NCBI GenBank assembly: GCA_016709675.1
Contig: JADJMH010000019.1
Span: forward strand, 62,001-126,000
DNA: 64,000 nt
Reading direction: 5' to 3'
Source of the DNA: Candidatus Accumulibacter proximus
GTDB lineage: Bacteria > Pseudomonadota > Gammaproteobacteria > Burkholderiales > Rhodocyclaceae
The notes under the pieces are model-generated. The model was not told where the DNA came from. It made no database searches and saw nothing but the letters and a program-made list of their open reading frames with translations. The position numbers and the translations under genes were made by a program. Shown here in pieces: positions 37,801 through 44,023 of the stretch (position 1 is its first letter; each line of letters begins with the position of its first letter).

Positions 37801-38102
37801 TGATCGCACTCGCCGGAATCATCGTCCGCAACTCGATCCTGCTGGTCGATTTCATCCGCCAGCAACTCGCCGATGGAGTCGACCTGCGCGAAGCGATCAT
37901 CCAGTCCGCCGCCGTGCGCGCCAAGCCGATCGCGCTGACCGCGCTGGCGGCGATGCTCGGCGCGCTGTTCATCCTCGACGACCCGATCTTCAACGGGCTG
38001 GCGATCAGCCTGATCTTCGGCATTTTCGTCTCCACCCTGCTGACGCTGGTGGTGATCCCGGTGTTGTACTACGCAGCCTTCAGAAAGGAGTACCCAGCAT
38101 GA
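34887..38102 (+). CDS. RND-family efflux transporter permease
   Basis: 1071 residues with the RND layout: one N-terminal helix, a large periplasmic loop, six helices, a second loop and five more helices. The motif for proton relay is present in FSIGILVDDAIVVVENIHRW (two Asp in the fourth helix). The N-terminal PREEEPQIDVTMADVLIPFP matches the AcrB/MdtC-like subgroup with relaxed substrates. The direct partners are the adaptor upstream and DUF2892 downstream; no outer-membrane factor is encoded here. Substrate is unknown. Confidence 0.93.
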   Translation: MGISGRIARFFASSQMTPLLALVALLLGVFATLITPREEEPQIDVTMADVLIPFPGASVRDVENLVATPAEQVLSRMSGIEHVHSVSRPGLAVVTVQFAVGVKYADAVVRLYDTVHSHRDWLAPNLGVLEPTVKPRGIDDVPIVSLTFWTADPARSAFDLQQVARAAETELKRVKGTRDVSTLGGPDHVVRVLMDSERMTAYGVTPQDLAAALRVGNVLQSSGSLVAGNHEVLVQTGTYLESAADVRQLVVAVRGNPGERKPVFMGDVARVEDGPDQPGRYVWLGNRDGEFPAVTVQISKKPGVNAADVANAVIERVESLKGTLIPEGIEVTVTRNYGQTATDKAQKLIGKLVFATAFVVVLVFFALGRREALIVGVAVSLTLAATLFASWAWGFTLNRVSLFALIFSIGILVDDAIVVVENIHRWQLLQPGKPLLEIIPLAVDEVGGPTILATFTVIAALLPMAFVTGLMGPYMSPIPINSSLGMFISLAIAFVVTPWLAARLLASPAHASAHHVAAGSPADGRLDRLFRRLLSPFLDPQHGQKARRWLLLAILLLILGSVSLAAWKLVVLKMLPFDNKSEFQIVLDMPVGTPLEETARVLREIGSEVVKVPEVSDYQAYAGTASPINFNGLVRQYYLRAAPELGDLQVNLVDHKQRSRQSHEIATSIRDAVEAIGRRAGGNAKVVEVPPGPPVLSPIVAEVYGPDYRGQIAVAREVRRLFEADPDLVAIDDSVTADGSKTILHVLQNKAALLDVAQSDIVEVVRMGLAGEDVTPVHNTDSKFEIPVRLTLPAEQQSSLDALLKLRVRSRDGHLVPVSELVEVRELPREKVVYHKDLLPVVYVVADMGGKLDSPLYGMFAARGDIVGRSLDALEGGAGTLGEYFIRQPAAPDAGYSIKWDGEWQITYETFRDMGIAYGVGLILIYLLVVAHFKSYLVPLIIMAPIPLTIIGVMPGHALLGSQYTATSMIGMIALAGIIVRNSILLVDFIRQQLADGVDLREAIIQSAAVRAKPIALTALAAMLGALFILDDPIFNGLAISLIFGIFVSTLLTLVVIPVLYYAAFRKEYPA

Positions 38103-38326
38103 CGACCGATCGTGCCGTACGCATCATGGCCGGCAGTTTCATCCTGATTTCACTCGCCCTCGGCGTGCCGGAGAGTCCGCTTTTCGTTTCGAAGTACTTC
38201 CTGTGGTTTACCGCCTTCGTCGGGGCGAACCTGTTCCAGAGCGGCTTCACCCGCTTTTGCCCGGCCGAGAGCATCATGGTCAAACTGGGGATGAAGCGGG
38301 GCGACGAAGCATCGTGTGGTCGCTGA
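38099..38326 (+). CDS. DUF2892 (YgaP-like) small inner-membrane protein
   Basis: 75 residues, overlapping the pump stop as ATGA. Two hydrophobic segments are present (IMAGSFILISLALG and FLWFTAFVGANLFQ), followed by SGFTRFCPAESIMVKLG, the typical DUF2892 end with its Cys-Pro. Related proteins sit beside RND pumps or rhodanese and sulfide-responsive (BigR-type) genes. This hints that the pump operon is linked to sulfur or thiol stress, but no regulator is present to support that. Confidence 0.88.
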   Translation: MTTDRAVRIMAGSFILISLALGVPESPLFVSKYFLWFTAFVGANLFQSGFTRFCPAESIMVKLGMKRGDEASCGR

Positions 38327-38364
38327 GTAGGCCGAGCAGATTTGGAGTGATGGCTTTCACGATC

Positions 38365-38385
38365 ACGGCCGTTTGGAACGGTCGT
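38365..38385. terminator. Bidirectional hairpin between the RND operon and the DUF262 operon
   Basis: ACGGCCGTT-TGG-AACGGTCGT forms a 9-bp stem with one G-U pair and a 3-base loop. It is located in the 64-bp gap between convergent genes and ends 5 bases before the DUF262 gene's stop codon. It likely serves as terminator for both directions, although the following T content is modest. Confidence 0.6.
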
Positions 38386-38390
38386 ATTCG

Positions 38391-40145
38391 TTAGCCGACA
38401 CTCGATACGTCTTCACCGAAACTGTCAATGTCATCGGTATCAATGGGGGCGGGCGCTGGTTGCTCCGAAAGCGGGGGCGTTACGTTAACCTGCTGCATGA
38501 ATTCGCGCTCGATACTTGACAGGTACGCAACGCGCTGTTGTAGGAACTTGTCGTTTTCTCCAGACTCCAGCAGCGCGTATGAATCTGGGTCAATGCCGTG
38601 ACTGATCAGCACCGGATTACGTAGCATAGGCTCCAGCCCAAGAATCCAGTTTTTGGCCTGTCCCGAAACTTCCGGCTGAACGTCGAAAATGCGGTTTGCC
38701 GGGCTTCTTCTTAGGTCTCGGTCGATGACAGTGGCGCAAAGCGTGGTCATCGACTCCGGCCCACGCTCGAATAGTATCCGTGCTGCCTCCTCCAGGGGAA
38801 TCGGTTCGCCATTCGGTCGCTGAGGCCCCCTCGACAGCAGCAAGCAAACCAGAGCGCGGACGCGCGCGCTGCGTAGATCGAAGCGCAGCGGAATGGGCAG
38901 AGCCGGTTGATTGATTTCCATGAACTCGAGCGCCGTTGGCGACGATTTTTTCGACAACTTGTCGCGAAACTCATCGACCAGGCGCCGCACTCGGGCTGGA
39001 TTGCCTGAGCCAAACCAGCCCGCGAATGACGATGACCAAAACCACCGCTTCAGCAAGGCCTTCTGTTCGTTGGTCGGACTGGCGCAGCGACCGAAGAAAG
39101 CCGACAGTGCGACCAGTTGCATGCTGTAAGGGAGCATGCGTGCGTTCAAGATACGCAATTCGTCGCGGAGAAAGCGACGCGCATCGACCAGACCTCTGGC
39201 CGCTTCCTTGACCGCTTCGGGAAGTTGATGGCGGACATCTTGTTTAACCTTGTCGTCGAGGCTGGTCTAGTCGGTCCGGTACATATCGAGGCCCGCCGCC
39301 GTGAGAACGGCTCGCAGAAGGATCGTCCGATCGACTTCGCCGAAACCTGAACGAACCATGTCTTGCTGCAGTTTGTCGATCTCGGCCGCAAGGTGAAAGG
39401 CGTCGGCGCTTCCTTCCTCGTAAGTCAGTGCCGAGAACATTTCGTCTTGCCCAATGCTTCGGCCCTTCTTGTTCAGGCGAGAGAAGCTTTCGACCGCGAT
39501 ACTGAGATTGTTCGTTTTGATCTCAACGAGCGGGATACGGTAACTCTGAATGGCACGCGCGACTTCTTGCGCGCGATTCACCCAGCCGAGCACCTCGTCG
39601 CTCGTCGTATCCTTGGCTTGCCTGTTGGATTCCGCAGGTTTCAACATCCCCTGGACGTGATTGAAGAACTTCACGGTATCAAGGAGAACGGTTACGGGGA
39701 GGTAGTTGTTGGGTAATTCCTCGTCCTTTTTCGCATGGCTGAACCCGTTTTCCTTGGCATCGTAATACAAGCTCCACCGCCCCGGATCCGCTTCTTCATC
39801 GTTGGACCAACCCGGCTCGCCAGCAAGCAGCACACCAACCAGTGTCGTCAGTCTCTGCTGCCCGTCGAGTACCAGCCACGTCTCACCCTGGTAGTCGGGA
39901 AGGCGAAGTGGGCCGATATTGCAGCGACTGCGGGGAATGGGCTGCGCACCCCAAAGAAACAAGGTACCAATCGGGTATTGACGGGCAATGGAGTCGAACA
40001 GGTCAGCAATGTCCTGTCGCCGCCACACGAAGTCTCTTTGGAAGTTGGGGACACGCAATCGCCCCTCCCTTGCGCGCTTGAGTAAGTCGATCAGGTGGAC
40101 AACCTGCGGCGTGATCTCCGGGGTCTCGTCTTTGGCGTCACTCAT
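38391..40145 (-). pseudogene. DUF262 (GmrSD-like) protein interrupted by an in-frame amber codon
   Basis: The N-terminal DUF262 domain (ParB-like fold) is clear: VPNFQRDFVWRRQDIADLF at 32-50, YPIGTLFLW, and the catalytic-type LVLDGQQRLTTLVG at 91-104. The frame meets TAG at 39267-39269 (codon 293, after YRTD). It then continues in the same frame with SLDDKVKQDVRHQLPEAVKE and ARRFLRDELRILNARMLPYS to a stop at 38391, giving 584 residues in all. The downstream part resembles the rest of DUF262 proteins, so one base change would restore the full gene. GmrSD-type proteins are NTP-dependent nucleases for modified DNA. It is the third gene of an operon with the TOPRIM-like and DUF3696 genes. Confidence 0.8.
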
Positions 40146-40150
40146 TGGAT

Positions 40151-41155
40151 CTAGAGCTCTCGGGCAATTGCTTCAAGAAGGGTATCGATTTCACCGTTTC
40201 CATCACGGCAGCGAAGGCCCTCGCTGGAGAAGCTGGCACGGCGTTCCTCGCTCAGCAGCAGCAATGGACGCGGTCGCCTCGGTAGCAGTCGTTCCTTCAA
40301 CTTATCCAGATCTGGCTCATCCCCTGCATCGTACAAACCTGCGCCCAATGCAAGAGTGCGCTCAGCATCTGACAGGCCGTCCTTGACCGGGAAGTGATCG
40401 CGCTGCATTGGCGTGAGTCGCAGGAACGCCTCCAGACCGCCGATCTTGCTCTTGTAGGCAGGGTCAGCCCGTAAGGCTGTGAAGACCGCATCGGGGATGT
40501 AGTTCTCAGCGCTACGTTTTTGAAGAACGTGAAGTGGGATTGAATGCTCTTCGCATCTCCTGCGCAAGTCGTCGATAGAGTGAACGCTCGGGTGACCACA
40601 GTCATTCGGCCAGCGCGCGTCGGAGTCGCAGAGGACGAAGCAACGCAGAGGGCGGTCTTGAATCCGAGCATCGTCCGCAATTCGTTCGACTCGCTGAGGC
40701 ATGGCGTTGATGCCTGCCGAGTTCTCGAACTCGATCGCCGGTGGAGTGATCTCCTTGCCTCGCGTCCAAAGACTGCGGAGTTCCGGCCAGCCGAGTTCCT
40801 CGACCAGGATGTCGAGCAGAACGCCGTCCGCTTCGCGGTCCTCGACCAACAGCGTAAGTGGCGTGTGGGCCAGCTTGTCGGCTTCGCGCGCATTGATCTC
40901 GTCGTGGACATTGGTGACCTTTGCGTGTGGTCCACGAGCATGTGCGTTTGTTCGCGGTGGAATGGCGACGGCTGACATGACAATCTTTTGCCGAGTCGGG
41001 CGGGCACTTCGATACCATGCCGAGTCCTGCAGCAAGTCTGCCTGAGGGACTTCGACACGATGCACCTCATCGGCGACGCGATCCACCAGACGGTCAATCA
41101 AGCCCTGGAGTGCATCCCCTCCGTTCAGCGCCGTGGTGTGAAGGACGAACCTCAC
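40151..41155 (-). CDS. TOPRIM-like (DUF4435/OLD-type) protein
   Basis: 334 residues from GTG 41155, which overlaps the ATPase stop as GTGA; upstream in-frame extensions fall within that gene. TOPRIM-type features are LTLLVEDREADGVLLDILVE at 100-119 (Glu followed by a D), VLCDSDARWP at 174-183, and QKRSAENYIPDAV at 212-224, which recalls the 'R-x-x-E-N-Y' element of DUF4435/OLD nucleases. It is plausibly a metal-dependent nuclease or nicking subunit driven by the adjacent ATPase. It lies 5 bp before the DUF262 gene. The domain call rests on short motifs. Confidence 0.65.
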   Translation of the reverse strand: MRFVLHTTALNGGDALQGLIDRLVDRVADEVHRVEVPQADLLQDSAWYRSARPTRQKIVMSAVAIPPRTNAHARGPHAKVTNVHDEINAREADKLAHTPLTLLVEDREADGVLLDILVEELGWPELRSLWTRGKEITPPAIEFENSAGINAMPQRVERIADDARIQDRPLRCFVLCDSDARWPNDCGHPSVHSIDDLRRRCEEHSIPLHVLQKRSAENYIPDAVFTALRADPAYKSKIGGLEAFLRLTPMQRDHFPVKDGLSDAERTLALGAGLYDAGDEPDLDKLKERLLPRRPRPLLLLSEERRASFSSEGLRCRDGNGEIDTLLEAIAREL

Positions 41156-42342
41156 GACCGTGCTTCGCCAAGACCATGCGTGCGTTGCGCTCGTCGAATG
41201 GCGGCGACCTCGCTGAAATCCTCTTCGAAAACCCCTGCGGGCCACCAATCGAGCTCGCCATCCGGAGATACCTGGACCGCTCGCAGTTGACTACCGGTGT
41301 CGGTCATCTCCACGAAGTACAGCGCAAGCTGATCGGGACGCAGCTTTCCCTCTGCAATTCGTCTCTGCGTGCGCAGCAGAAGCGGCTCCGAGTGCGTTTC
41401 GACGATCACCTCGCCCCGACCTTGCAGCGCCGTATCGATGAACAGGTCCGCCAGCGGCGCTTGAGCGGCGGCGTGCAAGTGCAGCTCCGGTTGTTCAACG
41501 ACATCAAGGAACGGGCCTGAGTCGACAAGTTGCCGCCAGAGTTGATGTGCGACGACCGGGAGAACTTGCTGCAGACCTTCTCCGCCTTGAGCAAGGTTGG
41601 CCGATAACTTGCCGCCTCGGACTATCTGAAGACTGAAGCTATCACCATCCCGCTTCAGCGACAAGCGCCAACCATCCATATGCCGGGCATACCAGGAGCC
41701 CACTCTATCGGCGAGTATTCCGTTCATCCGAAGCAGTTGGGGCGCTGCCGTCCCACGCAGACCGAGAGCGGTGGTTTGGTCGTTCGCGTAGACAAGGGCA
41801 ACCGGCTCTCTGGTCGGTCCCAGGTAAACCATCGAACCAAGAGCAGCGCCGGCGGCCTTTCGCCAGACGTCGTAGCGAGACTCAGGGGGAAGCAGCCCCT
41901 TGAATTTCGTTTGCAAACGGCCAGGTACGGTCGGATCATCGATCGAAATTGTTTCCGGGGCTTTCATAGCGTACGACCAGACCCGCGGCGGTTCATCGGC
42001 CGCGAACGCGTCGCGGCTGTAAAGCGTCACTTCGAAATCCAGAGTACGGCCCTGATCCTCGGCAAGGACCCGAAATGACGTGCGGCCGAAGAAATCACCG
42101 CCGTGAATCATATCCAGGAAACGACTGCCATAGCTCAATCCCCGCACTTCGATAGGTAGAACGCGATCGTCGTTGCACTCCATTCCACCTAGAAGCAGAC
42201 GCGGCAGGCGTACGAGTGCGCTTTTCTTGCTGTTGTTCTTGCCAAAAACCAAAGTGAGGGGCGCAAGCCTAAGACACTGCAAGGGTGCATCATTACCGTT
42301 GTATGCCTTGTAGCCTTTGAAGCCGATCTCGATGAGCTTCAT
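41152..42342 (-). CDS. AAA/ABC-type ATPase with DUF3696 domain, atypical P-loop
   Basis: 396 residues. The N-terminus MKLIEIGFKGYKAYNGNDAP and the P-loop FGKNNSKKSALVRLP (34-41) are typical of SMC-like AAA_15/DUF3696 ATPases. The usual Gly before Lys-Ser is Lys here (GKNNSKKS instead of GxNNSGKS). The ABC-like signature is NLAQGGEGLQQVLPVV (249-264). Walker B is LDVVEQPELHLH (279-290), and the H-loop is EVIVETHSEPLLL (311-323). It is the first gene of a three-gene operon behind its own promoter. Related ATPases pair with nucleases in PARIS-, Gabija- or OLD-like defence systems; the similarity is architectural. Confidence 0.8.
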   Translation of the reverse strand: MKLIEIGFKGYKAYNGNDAPLQCLRLAPLTLVFGKNNSKKSALVRLPRLLLGGMECNDDRVLPIEVRGLSYGSRFLDMIHGGDFFGRTSFRVLAEDQGRTLDFEVTLYSRDAFAADEPPRVWSYAMKAPETISIDDPTVPGRLQTKFKGLLPPESRYDVWRKAAGAALGSMVYLGPTREPVALVYANDQTTALGLRGTAAPQLLRMNGILADRVGSWYARHMDGWRLSLKRDGDSFSLQIVRGGKLSANLAQGGEGLQQVLPVVAHQLWRQLVDSGPFLDVVEQPELHLHAAAQAPLADLFIDTALQGRGEVIVETHSEPLLLRTQRRIAEGKLRPDQLALYFVEMTDTGSQLRAVQVSPDGELDWWPAGVFEEDFSEVAAIRRAQRTHGLGEARS

Positions 42343-42378
42343 TTGCGTGTTTGCTCGCGAATTCCTCAGAAGCTAGGG

Positions 42379-42407
42379 AGTATCATTTTCTGGTTCTATT
42401 GCGTCAA
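42379..42407 (-). promoter_or_regulatory. Sigma-70-like promoter of the DUF3696-TOPRIM-DUF262 operon
   Basis: On the minus strand TTGACG (42402-42407) and GATACT (42379-42384) are separated by 17 bp, matching four to five of six -35/-10 consensus bases each. It lies about 37 bases ahead of ATG 42342 and just after the end of vapC. This suggests the operon has its own expression rather than relying on vapBC read-through. Confidence 0.55.
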
Positions 42408-42461
42408 GGGCGTATTCACCGTTTCGACTCCGAACCGCGATCGCTCTTCTCTGCAGGCGCG

Positions 42462-42875
42462 TCAAGGAACTTGCACCGCGGGCACGACACCAAGCTTGGT
42501 TGCCCGCCGCGCGAACTTGCGATCGTCAAAAGTGTAGAAGCGCTCACATTGCCCTGCGCGGCTCACATGCAGTGCATCGGCGAAATCCAGCCCCTCACGA
42601 TACAGGCGCACGGCTTCCAGTACGGCCGGCCAATCCTCCACCGTCACATTGGGTAGCCCGATCAAATGCTCAATCGCTCGGGCACTGTCCTCGGTCTCAA
42701 AACCATAGAAACCACGCAAGACCCAGGCGAACTCCAGAAGCACAGTCACCGTCACGAGAACGCCGGTGCCCTCCCGCATCAACCTCTCGGCAATCGGACG
42801 TTGCCGGGCAGCTTCCGGGTCGGCGGCATCATCCACGTAGAAGCGAGCAAGGATGTTGGTATCCACCGCAATCAT
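42462..42875 (-). CDS. vapC: Type II toxin VapC (PIN-domain RNase)
   Basis: 137 residues. PIN-domain acidic residues are visible: MIAVDTNILARFYVDD (Asp5), an early Glu in LLEFAWVL, and DFADALHVSRAG...FYTFDDRKF near the end. VapC toxins cleave tRNA or rRNA. Its start overlaps the antitoxin's stop (ATGA at 42872-42875). The pair sits immediately upstream of the ATPase operon. Confidence 0.9.
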   Translation of the reverse strand: MIAVDTNILARFYVDDAADPEAARQRPIAERLMREGTGVLVTVTVLLEFAWVLRGFYGFETEDSARAIEHLIGLPNVTVEDWPAVLEAVRLYREGLDFADALHVSRAGQCERFYTFDDRKFARRATKLGVVPAVQVP

Positions 42876-43135
42876 TGGTTGTCTGCCTCGCTCTCCAGGC
42901 GCATGAGTTGAGCCGCGTCGAAGTCAGCCAGGCGGCGGCGGGGTGGTCCAGCACATTTCAGCATGCCGAAGCCCGCTTCATGGGTGGAGCTCCGTGCTGG
43001 ATGTTTTAACTCGATTTCAATCCTGCCATTGACTGCCGATACCTCAACCTGACTCCCCGGCTGGATACCCAATTGCCGGCGTAGCGTCGCGGGAATAACC
43101 ACTTGACCTTTGCTGGAAACGGTGACGCAGGACAT
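42872..43135 (-). CDS. vapB: VapB-type antitoxin (AbrB/SpoVT swapped-hairpin)
   Basis: 87 residues from ATG 43135. The N-terminal VSSKGQVVIPATLRRQLGI is the AbrB/SpoVT DNA-binding swapped-hairpin. The C-terminus holds LADFDAAQLMRLESE, a helix that would neutralise VapC. Longer upstream frames are not conserved-looking, so the ATG giving a normal antitoxin was chosen. Two GTTCAAC copies 10 bp apart precede the start and may be its operator. Confidence 0.9.
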   Translation of the reverse strand: MSCVTVSSKGQVVIPATLRRQLGIQPGSQVEVSAVNGRIEIELKHPARSSTHEAGFGMLKCAGPPRRRLADFDAAQLMRLESEADNQ

Positions 43136-43146
43136 GGATTGCCTCG

Positions 43147-43163
43147 TTGAACGATGTTGAACC
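43147..43163 (-). promoter_or_regulatory. Direct repeat ahead of vapBC, possible operator
   Basis: GTTCAAC-ATC-GTTCAAC on the minus strand (43147-43153 and 43157-43163), one helical turn apart and 12 bases before the vapB start. AbrB-type antitoxins usually autorepress at such repeats; binding is inferred. Confidence 0.4.
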
Positions 43164-43358
43164 ATGACTTTACCATCACACCTCTGTGAGCGGATGCATC
43201 TTCTCCACGATCGCAATGCGCACGGAGTTGCCGGTCGCTCCGGCTGCGCGGGACAGGTCCTGGGATCGGTGATCGTGTACCTGCACTCGCCGTCAACTCC
43301 GGGAAGCGCCACGCCAACACTTCTGCTGCTCACCTGTCTCACGCATACCGACACGGGC

Positions 43359-43991
43359 TCAGCGATTGCTCACCGTGCTCAGGGCAATACCCGCAGCCAT
43401 GAACGATCCGCCTGCAAGCCGGTTGATCAAGCGCTGTCGCCGCGGGTTGGTCAGCCATAGCCGGAGCGAGGCACCCCCGTAGACGTAGGCCAGTTGCCAG
43501 CTGCTCTCGATGACGTAGAAAGTGACGGCCAGAGCCAGCCATTGCGGTAGTTGCGGCATGTCGGCGCGGGTGAATTGCGGAAAGAGGGCGGCAAAAAACA
43601 CAAAGGCCTTCGGGTTGCTCATCGCCACCAGAAAGCCCGTTCGAAAGCGTTGCCCGTCGCTGATCGTTGCCTCCACCGCGACAACGGGGGTGCAGGCGGT
43701 TTCCCCGACCGGCGCGAACCAGGCTTGATAGCCCAGCCATACCAGGTATGCGGCACCGGCGTACTTGACCAGAGTAAACAGCGTTTCCGACGCTGCCAGC
43801 AAGGCGCCCAGCCCGGCAACCGAGGCGGCCATGATCAGGCCCAGCGCGCTCAGCAAACCCGCCATCGTGGGCAAGGCGCCACGCACGCCAAAACGTATGC
43901 CATGGCTCATCGCCAGCAGCATGTTGGGGCCGGGGGTGGCGGAGACAAAAAATACGGTGACGACGAACAGCAGCCAGGTATTCAGATGCAC
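43359..43991 (-). CDS. LysE/RhtB-family amino-acid exporter
   Basis: 210 residues with six predicted helices. The conserved FFVSATPGPNMLLAMSHGIRFG start and the FLVAMSNPKAFVFFAALFPQF segment are hallmarks of the RhtB family, which exports amino acids such as homoserine, threonine or lysine. The substrate is not readable. It lies 32 bp from the end of cbbO (which is upstream in the same direction) and could be transcribed with the cbb genes. Confidence 0.9.
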   Translation of the reverse strand: MHLNTWLLFVVTVFFVSATPGPNMLLAMSHGIRFGVRGALPTMAGLLSALGLIMAASVAGLGALLAASETLFTLVKYAGAAYLVWLGYQAWFAPVGETACTPVVAVEATISDGQRFRTGFLVAMSNPKAFVFFAALFPQFTRADMPQLPQWLALAVTFYVIESSWQLAYVYGGASLRLWLTNPRRQRLINRLAGGSFMAAGIALSTVSNR

Positions 43992-44023
43992 GCACTTCTC
44001 CTTGCTATGGCGCAGGAAGCAGT

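Noticed and set aside
43164..43354. Upstream extension of vapB or a plus-strand small gene
   Set aside because: The ATG at 43135 gives a normal AbrB antitoxin; the extension is unlike the family. A short minus-strand stretch ending KMHPLTEV may be a gene remnant but could not be identified.
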